DNA of 64,000 bases, taken from assembly GCA_051294375.1 (NCBI GenBank), contig CM119263.1, positions 392,019 to 456,018 of the forward strand, read 5' to 3'. Each line of letters opens with the position of its first letter. The stretch's first letter is position 1. The notes under the pieces were generated by a model, which was not told the DNA's origin, ran no database searches, and saw only the letters and a program-made list of their open reading frames with translations. This stretch comes from Paraspadella gotoi (lineage: Eukaryota > Chaetognatha). Positions 23,640 through 35,839 of the stretch are shown here, piece after piece. The translations under genes were made by a program, and so were the position numbers.

Positions 23640-23795
23640 CACCCAAGGGCTCCTCCCCCAACCCTAACCTTAAACCGGGCCTCCCGTTCAACTCACTGCC
23701 ACTCCCCTAACCCTAACCCTAACCCTAACGCCTATGACGAGTCAACCACGGGCCCCTTCCTCAACCCTAACCCGGGCCTCCAGTTCAACTCCATG
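23640..23795. repeat. Interstitial telomere-type (CCCTAA)n
   Basis: A short perfect run CCCTAACCCTAACCCTAAC at about 23706-23730, with single CCCTAA units nearby (23660, 23765). It sits between two imperfect copies of a ~90-bp phrase that includes GGGCCTCCCGTTCAACTC / GGGCCTCCAGTTCAACTC. TTAGGG is the usual animal telomere repeat. Confidence 0.8.
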
Positions 23796-23799
23796 ACTC

Positions 23800-24180
23800 T
23801 CCCCTATAACAAACATATAAGAAAACAGGCATCTCAAAAAATCCTGCTTTAATATTATTATTTTATGATTAAAAACAACCTTAATTTAAATATGAGATGA
23901 GTAACGTCAAAATTTCTATGTACATTTACATTTACATCGAACAAAATATGAGAATTTCTTTATTTTGAAAACAAACAACGAAGGAATTAGAGAACCAGTA
24001 GTGACGCCAGTCAAACGACGACAACAACAACAACAACGACGACAACAACGACGAAAAATAGGAAGGTAAACGACGCTCAGAAGGAGACCGAGAGAATGAA
24101 TCGTCTAAGCCGAAAGAATATCTAACTTATGGGCTTTCCTCTTCATCTCTCTCTCTCAGTCTCTCCGTCTTTCGTCTCCG

Positions 24181-24228
<48 letters not shown>

Positions 24229-26080
24229 CTCTCTTCTGCTCTCTCTCCTCTTTCCCCATATCAATTTCTTTCCCTCTCTCTTTGTCTTTCTGATGTGACG
24301 GGAAACTGAAGCACCATCGTTTCCGCCGGAGATTCTGCCATCCATTAACTTGAATTATATTGAGTATTTTGAACATTGGATGTAGATATTCGTGTTGCTA
24401 TACTCTCTCGTCGTGTTCCCGTGGTTCATGATCTCGCTCGTCCGATCTTCTCGAATCGTCGTTCGTCTCTCATTTCTCGTCCTCTCTCTCTCTCTCTCTC
24501 TCCTATCTCTCTGTTTCCAAGATTCGTGAAAGGCTCCAGGCGTGAAACACTTTTTGGCCAAAACATTGGATCAGTTTGCGTCAAATCATGAATTCAAAAA
24601 TTTCTCGATTTCGGAAAATTTCTTTTTTTCTTTTTTTCTTTTTTTTCTCCCTTTTTGGTCTCGTTTGTTATTTCGTAATGTGATTTAAGTTGAGGTGACT
24701 ATTAAGACTTAGAGCCTCATATTCGTGAGTAAGTTCATGTAATCAGTGAGTCCATTAGACCTTTTTTCCCTTTATACGATGTGGGTCATGTGAAGAATTC
24801 ACCGTGAGAGAAATTTCTTCATCGATGTCGATCACTTCGTTTGTAATCTTCCTTTTATTCACTTGAATGTATTTTTCATTAACGTGATTCTTAAATTGCA
24901 TTTCAGCCGTTTTGTCGTATTTTCGTTTATTTGATATTTTTATCTCGTTCCTTATTTTTCACGTAGTACTTGATGGTTAAAAATGTAAGCGAAATTAATC
25001 TGTCAAAGTTATTTCTTCCCTCTTTTAAAAAATCTTTTAAGATCCTTTGTAATCTAGATTCAAATTTTTCTTTTCTTTCTTTATTTTCTTTCCTCCCTTT
25101 CCTCCTCTTACCTTTTTCCTTTCACGTTCCTCCCCTTTTGCCCTCGACTCAATCACGTGACCTAATTTACGAGGAAACCGGAATTCGCTTTGTCGCGTTT
25201 TCTCCCTGAATCACTCGCTTATCTCTCTTTGCTTCTTCTCTTCAGGTGGAACCCTTTTTTCTTTTTTTTATCTTTAAGCCAATTGCCCGGAATTGCTCCT
25301 CCTTTTTTATTTACATTAAGAATTACGTCTTTTTTTAAAAGCCAATTGCCCGGAATTACTCGCTTCTTTTTTTAAATTATTTACATACTTTTTTTCTTCT
25401 TTTTTTTTATGAATTTTCTTTATTTCCTTTTCTTATTTTCTGATTTGTCTTGATTTAATCTTTTCTAGTTTGACATTTTGGTGGCAGATTCCAGAGGCGG
25501 TCCGAGAAATTACGAATTACGAAATTTTTAATTACAAAATGTCAAGTTCGAAAACCATGAAATGAAATGAATAAAAATTGTATATTTAAGCCATTGAAAA
25601 GCAATTTGATAAACAGACAATGCGTTGATAAATTGGTAATACGGTACTTCCCAATAAAATTCGCGACTTTTTAAAAGTTTCGCTTATTTATTTGTATTTT
25701 TATTATTTACATATTACCAAGAAAGTTCATGCAAGAAATAAAAACAATTGAAATCTTACCTTCCTTTAGACATTTATCGTTTTATTTCATTTCACTGATT
25801 TTTTTTAATTTTTATATTTTAATTTTTATTAATTCCTTTTCTCATGAAGAAAAAATCAAAAAATAAAAATCGACCAGAAAAGCAACAGGCGACTTTCGGC
25901 TTCTCGCTTCGTTGCTACGACGACGACGACGACGACAACGACAAGGACGACGACGACGACGACGACGGCGAAGAAGAAGAAGACGACGATGTCGGCGACG
26001 ATGACGACAACGACGACGACGACGACCTTGTTTTCAGTTTTCATGACGAAAAATTCGAAACTTAATCAAAAAGGAATCGA
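23800..26080. other. Intergenic DNA with simple repeats, no gene seen
   Basis: Includes CAA/CGA triplets (24017-24055), (TC)n at about 24183-24224 and 24482-24502, repeated CCAATTGCCCGGAATT (25280 and 25343), and a GAC/GAA triplet array (25918-26030). No splice-bounded coding sequence is recognised. Confidence 0.45.
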
Positions 26081-26087
26081 GTCAGGT

Positions 26088-26865
<778 letters not shown>

Positions 26866-28054
26866 TCAAGCGGCCAGGATGTTGTGACTTCCCTTCTCGA
26901 TCCCCGTCAGGGTGAGGTTCCGCCCCGTCGTCGACCAAGGCTGCGCCTCCAACTTCTTCCTTGCGTCCAGACTCATGTTGTCGAGCTGAAGGGAGTTGGT
27001 CTTCACCGCCAAGTCAGAGTTGATCGTCGAGAGTTCCCCCTGGAGGAAAGGAAAGGATCACTGTGCTGTTGAGAGAAAGGATCACTGTGAACTGGGTAGT
27101 GTGGCAAAGGATCATTGTGCAGTGGATTAGTGAAAACATCACGGTCCAGCGGGAGAGGAAAATGACTCCTGTGCAGTAAGTGAGCGCCAGTTAAAAGCTG
27201 ATTTACCTGAAGACAGTTTAGACTGTGCTTGGAGGCGTCCAGTTTCTGCTGCAACGCCAGAATCGTTGCTTCCAACTGCTTCACTTCGTCAGTCAATCCG
27301 TATTGGACCTAGAATTGTCGTCAAGGCACAACAGATAATTGCATTTTAAAATTGAAATTGAACTATTCCAAATGACTAATGTTTGGTTTATTTTGCCTCA
27401 CGCTGTATATTTTCAGCTATTTTGTACACCTTGTCTCGACAGAGTTCGACGTTAGGTCTGGCCGTTCTATTCTCGAGTCGCGAGTGGGCGAGTTTCATTG
27501 GATTCCGTTTGTCTCTAATCGCAGTCTCGAGGGAGCGAATGTCAGTCTCCATTGCCTATAAACAAGCGATTTCATTAATATTGTTATTTTTAAACAATTT
27601 AAATTAACAACTAACCTTAATTTCATCGACAGTTTGCTGTTGTTGCCATTCCAACTCGTTTTTGGCCTGAGACATTTCGTGGATTCGTCGACGGAAGGCA
27701 TATTCGGTGCTTGTCTTTTGAGCCTCGAGATCGTTGTCCGACTGCATCAGAGTCGCCTGAGGAAATATTATAAATAATAAATAAATAAATAATAATAAAT
27801 AAAAATAAAAAGTTTAATTTAAATCAATGTACGGTACCAATTTACGTCTTGGCGCTACAGACCGGACCATCATTTTTAAAGACCATCTGGCCATGTAACT
27901 ATTCAATCTCGCTTGGCTGCTTGGCTGCAGTATTCTTCAGACTCGCTTGGCCCCTTCACCATTTAATGGCCTTCTCACAGTACAGACCTGCATGGCCTTT
28001 TCACTCTTCAGACTCGCTTGGCCCCNNNNNNNNNNNNNNNNNNNNNNNNNAGAG

Positions 28055-28085
<31 letters not shown>

Positions 28086-30995
28086 GACATAGTGGGGTGG
28101 AGAAGGCCGTAGTGCAAGGGTCGGTGAGACTACAGGATGAGGTGAGAAAGGCCATGCAGGTCGGTACTTGAGAGTGAGAAGAAGGGGCTCATCGTCGTAG
28201 GTCGAGATTACACTATTATGGCCGGTAGAAGCCAAATTGCATAGGTCAGGTAAGCTTTTAGTGTGAGTAGCGAGTACATGGCAGGTCCGGTATCATACCG
28301 ATGGTGATTCAGTACATATCATGAAATGATGAGAAGACCACATAGCAGAGTCGGTAAGCTACCAAACCAAAGATGCAGAAGGCCAAACCTTGCAGGGTCA
28401 GGTCTACTTAGTAAGAAGAGGATACGAGGTATTGAGTACTTAGAGCCGAAAAAAACAGTTAATTAAATAAAATTGATTAGATGATAGAGCCATTTGCCAT
28501 AGATACAGTGTATCTTAGTCGCAGTATAAAAGACATTCATATTGTAGCTTGTATAATATTGTTGTAAATGGTTGGAGCCATGCACAGGTCTGGTCTGTGG
28601 AGGTTCCATGCAGAAGTCGTGAAAACTCGTATTCATTGTATATATCTTTGAGAATTAAAGGGGGTTTCGTGAGAGGCCATTCTCAGGTCGGGATACTACC
28701 TGAATTATTAAAGAATTGTATGAAGGCCGGTAGAATTGGGCAGGGTCGGTACTGTGAGAAGGCCCATGCCAGGTCGTACTGGTGAGATACGGGCCGATGC
28801 ATAGGTCGGGTACTGTGAGAAGGCCATGCAGGGTCTGTATCTTCCTGTGAGACACTAGGCCATCGCAATGAGGTGCGCTTACTTCCGTGAGAAGGCCAAT
28901 GCAAAGGTCGGTACTTTTCTCGTGAGAAGGCCATGCAGGTGCGGTACTGTGAGAAGGCACAATGCAGGTGCTGTACTGTGAGAAGGCACATGCAGGTGCG
29001 GATAAGCTGGTGAGAAGGCCATACGGTCGGTACTAGTGAGAAGGCCATGCAGGTAGGTACTGTGAGAAAGGCCATGCAGGTCGGTAATGTGAGAAAAGGC
29101 CATGCAGGTCGGTACTGTGAGAAGGGCCATGGCAGTAGGTACTGTTGTGAGAAGGCCCATGCAGGTCCGGTACTTGTGATAAGGCCAATGCAGGTCGGTA
29201 GCTGGTAAGAAGGCCAATGCAGGTCGGTACTGTAGAGAAAGGCCATGCAGGTCTTGTACTGTGAGAAGGCCAATGCAAGGTTTCGGTAAACTGTGAGAAG
29301 GCCATGGCAGGTCGGTAATGTGAGAAGGCCATGCCAGGTCTGGTACGTGTGAGAAGGCGCATGCAAGGGTCGGTACTGGTGAGAAGGCCCTGCAGGTCGG
29401 TACTGTAAGAAGGCCAATGCACGGTCGGTACTCGTGAGAAGGCCAATGCAGGTTCTGTACTGTGAGAAGGCCATGGCAGGTCGGTGTAACGTGCATGAAG
29501 GGCAATGCAGCGTATGGCAGCCTGCGTCTACTGTGAGAAGTTGCATCTTTCCCTGACTGTTGTACATGCGTGTTCGGTAACTGTGAGAAGGCCAGTGCAG
29601 GTCCTGCAGTAACCTGGCTGGATGTGAAAGGCCCATGCAAGTCGTGTACTGTGATAAGCCATGCAGGTCTAGTACTGTGATAAGGCCATGCCAGGTCTGG
29701 TCATCTAGTGAGAAGGCATGCAGGTCAAGTACTGTCGGAGAAGGCCATGCAGGTCTTGATACTGTGAGAAGGCCATGGCAGGTTCGGTACTGTGAGAAGG
29801 CCCATGCAGAGTCTGGTACTGTGAGAAGGCCATCAGTTCGGTACTTGATAAGCCATGCAGGTCCTGTACTGTTGAGAAGGCCTGCAGCATGGTAATGTGA
29901 GAGCTTCGTCGGACTGAGAGGCATGCAGGTCAGTACTGTGAGAAAGGCCATGCAGGTCGGTACTGTGAGAAGCCATGCAGGTCTGTCACTGTGATTGAAG
30001 GGCCATGCATGGTCGGTACTGTGAGAAGGCCATGCAGGTCTGTACTGTGAGAAGGCCATGCGCGGTATGAGACCATGCCAGGTCGTACTGTGAAGAAGGC
30101 CATGCAGGCTAAGGGACATGTCGACTGCTAGATGAAGGCCATGGCAGTTCGTACTGTGGAGAAGGCCATGCAGTCTGCGTACTTTGAGAAGGCCATGCAG
30201 TCTGTACTGTGATAGAAGGCCATTGCAGGTCGGTACATTGTGAGAACATGCGGCCGTATGCGAGAAGCGGATCACGTCGTTACTATGAGAAAGGCCATTA
30301 AATGGTGAAAGACCTGCATGGCCTTATCACAGTACAGACCTGCATGGCCTCTCTGAGTTTGATCGAGGCTTCCATTTCGGCGTCCGCTCTATTCTTGTTG
30401 TAGGCGGAGAAGTCATTCCACTCAAGAGGATTCGTTGAACCTTTACGGGGAAATGAAGAATAAATATTGCATGAAGTGATAAAAGTCGGACGGAGATTTA
30501 CGATTTATATTAACATTTATAAAAAAATTAATTTAAAAAAAATTTAAAGATTGAAATCCATCATCATCATCATCATCATCATCGCCGTGCATCGATTTTA
30601 TCAATCATTCATCCAGCGTCATCATGCATCAATCTATACAGTCAATCATCAATCCGTCTCATCAGTCATCATCATCATCAATCATCATCGATCAGAAGGC
30701 GTCGTCATCAATCATACAATCATCATCACATCAATCAGTCATCATCATCATCATCTAGCGTCATCATCATCATCATCAGAAGCGTCGTCATCATCATCAT
30801 CATCATCATTATCATCATCATCATTCTCATCCTCCACCCGCCTTTCGGAACTCTCAAGGGATCCGGCTTGAAGGAAATTCCTTCCGAAAACTGCGTCAAG
30901 TTTCTCTGAGTGACGTCGACGCTCAATGCTTCGATTTTGTCCTGGAGATCTTTTCGAATTTGTTGTCGCGCCTCCTGCATCGGGATATAAGAGAA

Positions 30996-31048
<53 letters not shown>

Positions 31049-32265
31049 TTAAAGTCTTTATTAGCTCTTGTTTGAATGCCTCCGTGCGCATTCCTTAGCA
31101 CGAACCTGTAGCAAACAAAGCTGCTCAAAGGCCTGAGCGCATTTTTGCTGCAAATTCCTTTTAATTCCTTCGATGACGTCGACTTCTCTCTTTAATTCGT
31201 CTTCGACTTCATCCCTAATTTAAATGGCCATTGAAATTATTAGTCCGGGAACGGATTTGGCGGGAAAAAGCGAAAAATACCTGACGTTGTCGATCTTCGC
31301 TCGACCATCTCGCAAGGTGAGGTTCTCAATAGCGACGTTCAGGTTGACGGCTTTTGCTGCTAAGGATGATTCTGTTACCTAAAGAAAAAGTAATTACATT
31401 ACTAATGATTAACGCAAAGATGTTGTATAGTTTAAAAACTATAAATATATATATTATGATATAAGTAAATGATAAAATGAAAAAAACAAATGAAAAGTAA
31501 TGCAAAACGATTCTCTATTTTTTAATAAGTTTCGAAAAAAAAACAAAAACCAAAAGAGCAAGAGATAAATAGATAAATAGATGAATTGATTGCTTACCCT
31601 CTTGACCATGGTCAAGGCCTCTATCTCCAAATTGATTGCTTGATTGCTTACCCTCTTGGCCATGGTCAAGGCCTCTATCTCCAAATTGATTGCTTGATTG
31701 CTTACCCTCTTGGCCATGGTCAAGGCCTCTATCTCCAAATTGATTGCTTGATTGCTTACCCTCTTGGCCATGGTCAAGGCCTCTATCTCCAAATTGATTG
31801 CTTGATAGCTTACCCTCTTGGCCATAGTCAAGGCCTCTATCTCCAAATTGATTGCTTGATAGCTTACCCTCTTGGCCATGGTCAAGGCCTCAATCTCCAA
31901 ATCGAGATGGTGCAAGGTCTGTTCCAAGGTGGCCCTCCAATCTTCGATGGCGATGACTCGATCGTCGAGTCTCGTATTGTTGTTCGTCGTGTCCCAATGA
32001 GTTCGATTGTCCGTCTCATTGCGAAGGAAACGTCCTGAGGAGAATGAGAAGTTTCGGCTTTTGTGTTTCGATAGCTATCCCTCAATTTCCCATGAGCTCA
32101 ATTAGCTGTTATTTTTGACGACTCACCCTGTTGTCTCAGTTTTTCGGAAACGTCTCGCTGATTCGAGGCGTTGGTGGAGATTGTCACGTTAGAAGTGAAC
32201 CAATCGCCGACGGCAAATTTATTAGCCGGCTTCGAGAGCGTTTTAACTGCCGTTTCGGCGGACAT
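26866..32265 (-). CDS. TEKT2: Tektin-2, complete, 10 exons
   Basis: Coiled-coil filament protein lining ciliary and flagellar doublet microtubules. Exons: 32127-32265, 31868-32034, 31281-31378, 31106-31214, 30842-30974, 30340-30440, 27616-27756, 27430-27555, 27207-27308, 26866-27039. All phases join; the sum is 1290 nt, 429 residues, close to the ~430 of vertebrate TEKT2. The tektin signature RPNVELCRD is at residues 329-337 (exon 8). Exon 2 has RNETDNRTHWDTTNNNTRLD and exon 5 ends FKPDPLRVPK, both as in tektin-2. Nine introns are GT-AG or near it; intron 5 needs a GC donor (AAAG|GC) at 30841-30840. Intron 2 (31379-31867) holds an in-frame 54-bp array of the exon end. Intron 6 (27757-30339) holds a very large array and a 25-N gap. 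Exon 1 faces the ZNF gene 727 bp away. Family certain; subfamily very likely. Confidence 0.95.
27930..30340. repeat. ~26-bp mega-minisatellite in tektin-2 intron 6
   Basis: Plus-strand unit GAAGGCCATGCAGGTCGGTACTGTGA, clearest from about 28730 to 30290, roughly 55-60 copies by length, with decayed copies down to about 28120. Copies differ by many one-base indels. The unit matches the end of tektin-2 exon 6 plus the start of its intron (GAGAGGCCATGCAG|GTCTGTACTGTG on the minus strand). In the main array it is inverted relative to the gene. At both edges (27960-28000 and 30310-30340) the orientation flips back. A 25-N gap is at 28026-28050. Confidence 0.9.
30555..30835. repeat. (ATC)n array in tektin-2 intron 5
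   Basis: Imperfect ATC trinucleotides with CATCAATC interruptions, ending only a few bases from the exon 5 donor at 30841. A (GA)n tract (30988-31048) similarly abuts the exon 5 acceptor in intron 4 and provides its pyrimidine tract on the minus strand. Confidence 0.9.
31585..31905 (-). repeat. In-frame 54-bp minisatellite copying the tektin-2 exon 2 donor
   Basis: Six tandem copies on the minus strand of a 54-bp unit made of the last ~33 bases of exon 2 (encoding LEIEALTMAKR), the donor GTAAGC, and about 15 intron bases. Each copy has its own GTAAGC or GTAAGA-like donor. The unit is 18 codons with no stop (LEIEALTMAKRVSNQAIN), so the frame stays open through all copies. Joining from the first donor gives the normal 429-residue protein. 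Confidence 0.9.
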
Positions 32266-32991
32266 GACTGCGGCTTCAAATTTTAAAGATGATTCTTAAT
32301 TGACAAGACTGTCAGTGTTTGAATGGGGACGCATTTAATATTCGATTTGTTTGACTTTCTTAGTTTTCTCTCAATTAGAAATAAGAAATCTTCTGGTTTC
32401 CTTATCGATTAGATGAAATCACCTTGACGACGGTCTCCGCGATGTCATTTGTTTTTTAAGTCAATCGTTGATTTTGTTTAGATTCGCCAGATGACGCGCT
32501 CCGCGAAAAATCATTTTCGAACAAGAAAACAATTGGATGCTGACGCTTGTCTCCGGTAAGCTGAGGTGAACTCACCTTGATAACCTCCTTTATGAGCTTC
32601 GTTCATAACTCATGTCTGTACTTTTAATTGTTAAGTTCGTAATAATTAAAAACAGTAATTTTCTCTTTATAAATATATGTAAACTACGATAGAAGAACTA
32701 CGACGAGTGAGCAAAATTATTTTTCTGACGCAAATCTGTTCACTTTCTTCGTTTTGTCCTTATCGAATCCCATAGTCGTTATTAACCTTGTGCGTCACTA
32801 AATAACATAAAATTTCACTTTCTTACATAGATACAAAATTGTCTTGTATATTGAAGTATATAAAGTATAGTACATAAATTTTATTTTTTTTTTGAAGAAG
32901 ACACAATTTGAGAACAATTTGACTCAGTGTGAACAAATAGTAGTGAACTCATCTCCCGGGCGTTCGATGGCTATTTCTGGGGTGACCTATT
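32266..32991. promoter_or_regulatory. Shared 5' region between divergent tektin-2 and ZNF genes
   Basis: The 726 bp separating the two start codons must hold both promoters unless non-coding 5' exons lie elsewhere. It is AT-rich, with GTTTTTTAAG and several ATTTCTCT words. I see no clear TATA box at a sensible distance from either start and did not identify RFX/FOXJ1-type ciliary motifs with confidence. Confidence 0.4.
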
Positions 32992-35839
32992 ATGGCCGAG
33001 AAGTTGTTGGCGGCCTTAAATAAATTTAAACTCAGTGACGACGCCGACGCCGACGCCAGGCCGTCCGCAGGTGCCGCGGAAGGTCACGTCGACGCAAGAA
33101 AAGACCGTCGCTCTTATTCCTCTTCCTGCGAAACGTGCCAACTCAAGTTCAATTCTGAGGAGCAGCTGGAGCAACATCTGAAGGGGAAGCGGCACTCCCG
33201 ATCCGCTCATCGAGTGAAGCAGGAAGGTGAGTGAAACTTATTCCTAACTTTTTGAAATAAGTCTTGCATCGTAAGGATCACCTCGTTTCTACAGTCGAGA
33301 TGTCGGAAAAGGTAATCATTGGAGGTGTTCCGCAAACGGCCCTCGAAGCCTTGGGCGAAACTTCAGACCCTGTCACGAAAGCTCTCATAGGAAACATCAC
33401 CGGGACTTTGCCAAGAAAGAGAGTCTTGGAGGTAAAATGTGGATTTTGTGAAAGGCTTTGACAATGTAATTAGGATTTATCTACCCTTGGAATTTCGCTT
33501 CACGACTTCAGACAATCCGGTGTTCCATCTGCTGCTTGGACTTCAACGACCGGGGCCAGTATCAGATGCACCTCGACGGAAAGAAGCACGCCAAGAAGCA
33601 GAAGTTGGTCGATCATATCATGAGTCCTCCCGCGGCCTTGCAAGTAAGTCCCGACAGGAGCCATTGACATACGTATTAAAAGAGGGAAGATTGACCCCTA
33701 AAAGGCCTTGCAAGTAAGTCCCGATAGGAGCCATTGACATGCGTATTAAAAGAGGGAAGATTGATCCCTAAAAGGCCTTGCAAGTAAGTCCCGACAGGAG
33801 CCATTGACATACGTATTAAAAGAGGAAGATTGACCCTAAAAGCCTTGCAAGTAAGTCCGATAGAGCCATTGACATGTGTATTAAAAGAGGAAGATTGATC
33901 CCTAAAAGGCCTTGCAAGTAAGTCCGACAGGAGCATTATATACGTATTAAAAGAGGGAAGATTGACCCCTAAAAAGGCCTTGCAAGTAAGTCCCGATAGA
34001 GCCATTGACATGCTATTAAAAGAGGAGATTGATCCCTAAAAGGCCTTGCAAGTAAGTCCGACAGAGCCATTGACATACGTATTAAAAGAGGGGAAGATGA
34101 CCCCTAAAAGGCCTTGCAAGTAAGTCCGATAGGAGCCATGACATGCATATTAAAAGAGGAAATTGACCCCTAAAAGCCTTGCAAGTAAGTCCGACAGAGC
34201 CATTGACATGCATATTAAAAGAGGGAAGATTGACCCCTAAAAGGCCTTGCAAGTAAGTCCCCGACAGGAGCCATTGACATGCGTATTAAAAGAGGAAGAT
34301 GACCCCTAAAAGGCCTTGCAAGTAAGTCCCGATAGGAGCTATTGACATGCGTATTAAAAGAGGGAAGATTGACCCCTAAAAACGAACGGACAAGTTAGCA
34401 ATAAAACAAAAAATGTCAGAACATAAGTGACCCGTACAAATTAGTATTCCATATTTAAATGAACCGACGAATGATCCCTCCATACAAACTAATGAGCAAA
34501 CCATAACAAACAAATTGACTAGCGAGTAGTGATCCGTACAAACGAATTATTATGCACCCATTCAAACTCATACAAACAAGTGGCCCTTACAAACAATTTA
34601 TACGACACAATCGAGCTCGATCCTGTCTTCATCAGGCTGCGATGGCGTCGCCGATTCCTACGGCGGACGGCGACGGTGGCGACGCCGAAGTGAAAGACGC
34701 CGAAGATCGAGTCGTCTCCGCCGATGGACTTAAATGCCTCGTCTGTTCGATCTCCGTCAATTCGAGGCAGATGATGAACGTGCATCTTCTCGGTAGGGGG
34801 GGGGACACTCTCGTAGTTAATGGCGGGGGAGAAGTGAATCTTTATTATCCCTGTTAGAACCCATGTCATGAAAACCCTTTTCGATTTTCGGAGGTGACCC
34901 GAATTTTAACTTCAATAAATTTTATAGGAGTTAGCAAAACCTCTTTTTCGGTTATATTTTGATCACCTGCGTCATTTGTCCGTCATTACCTCTTTCCTTA
35001 CGTCTCCTCAAAAATTCCGTCGCCAGGTAACAAACACAAAATGAAATTACGGAAAATGGATAAGTCTCTCCCGGCAACGACCGTCCCCACCGACGCCGGC
35101 GACCCCGCTGCCGACAACACCTTGGAAGTCAAATCCGAAGGTCCGGCCGAACTGCATTGTAAAGTCTGCAACGTCTACACCAACTCTTCGCAACAATGGC
35201 TCCAGGTACGTAGTAGTTGCGGAAATGAAAAATGTGAGACTCGGTAAAAAAAAATGATGCTGTCTTCTTGTCCAATGTCCAATTTCTTGTCCAATGTCCA
35301 GCACGTTCAGAGCAAAAAACACAAAGACAAATCGAATCCAAAACCTAATCCGCCTCCGAGCGGACGAGGCGCTGCCAAATCGGGAATGAGCTGGAGAGGT
35401 ACGGGGAAAGGAAGAGGAAGAGGAAAAATCAATTTCGTGCGAGCTTCCGACGAATCCGGGTGAGTTAATTCTCTTTTGTCTCTTGTTAATAGTAAAACTA
35501 AGCCGCTGCAACCTTGTTCCCACCCACGACATCAACTCGTTTTGTGCTCACAGATATGGTTGGCTCGGAGGGAGAGGCGCCGGCGGAAGCTTCGACTCTT
35601 ACAACTACGACTCTCACTATTCTCCTTATGATAAGACTTATCACCAACACTCTCAAACCAACATCCATCCCCAAACCTCCAAAACTAAAGATGATAGCAA
35701 TGCCACTCCCGGTGCCACTCACCACGCCACCCCCGCCTTTGCCTCGCAATATCAGCCTCCCTCTATGTACAGAGTCACGCCGCCCATCAACTCAACATTC
35801 GTGAAAGGCTCTACTCTTCGTAGTAATACTTATTATTAA
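32992..35839 (+). CDS. ZNF385/ZNF346-like protein with four U1-type C2H2 fingers
   Basis: Probable dsRNA- or nucleic-acid-binding nuclear protein. Exons: 32992-33226, 33295-33431, 33512-33643, 34636-34792, 35027-35205, 35302-35459, 35554-35839; phases all join, 427 residues. Four fingers of exact form C-x2-C-x12-H-x5-H: residues 46-68 (CETC...HLKGKRH), 128-150 (CSIC...HLDGKKH), 202-224 (CLVC...HLLGNKH), 265-287 (CKVC...HVQSKKH). The H-x5-H spacing and G-K/N-K/R-H ends mark the zf-met/U1 type of ZNF346 and ZNF385. Fingers 3 and 4 are each split by an intron inside the finger. The tail is Gly/Tyr/Gln/Pro-rich and looks disordered. Intron 3 contains a ~68-bp minisatellite copying the exon 3 donor. 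Which of the two families is uncertain. Confidence 0.85.
33632..34382 (+). repeat. ~68-bp minisatellite copying the exon 3 donor of the ZNF gene
   Basis: About eleven head-to-tail copies. Each begins GGCCTTGCAAGTAAGTCC, in which GGCCTTGCAA is the end of exon 3 and GTAAGTCC its donor. Each ends GGGAAGATTGACCCCTAAAA. The first copy is the real exon border (33643). Later copies keep GCAAGTAAGT intact despite indels elsewhere. The unit carries an in-frame TGA, so use of later donors would truncate the protein. Confidence 0.92.

Noticed and set aside
28683-30275. 530-codon minus-strand open frame (HGLLTVPTCMAFSQYRPAW-type repeats)
   Set aside because: It is the ~26-bp array of tektin-2 intron 6 read through; three frames are partly open because of scattered indels, and there is no domain.
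31454-31927. Minus-strand 157-codon repeat protein as an independent gene
   Set aside because: It is exon 2 of tektin-2 read through the in-frame donor array into the intron.
33632-34382. CRISPR array
   Set aside because: The ~68-bp units are contiguous repeats with no unique spacers, in an animal intron, and are anchored on an exon border.
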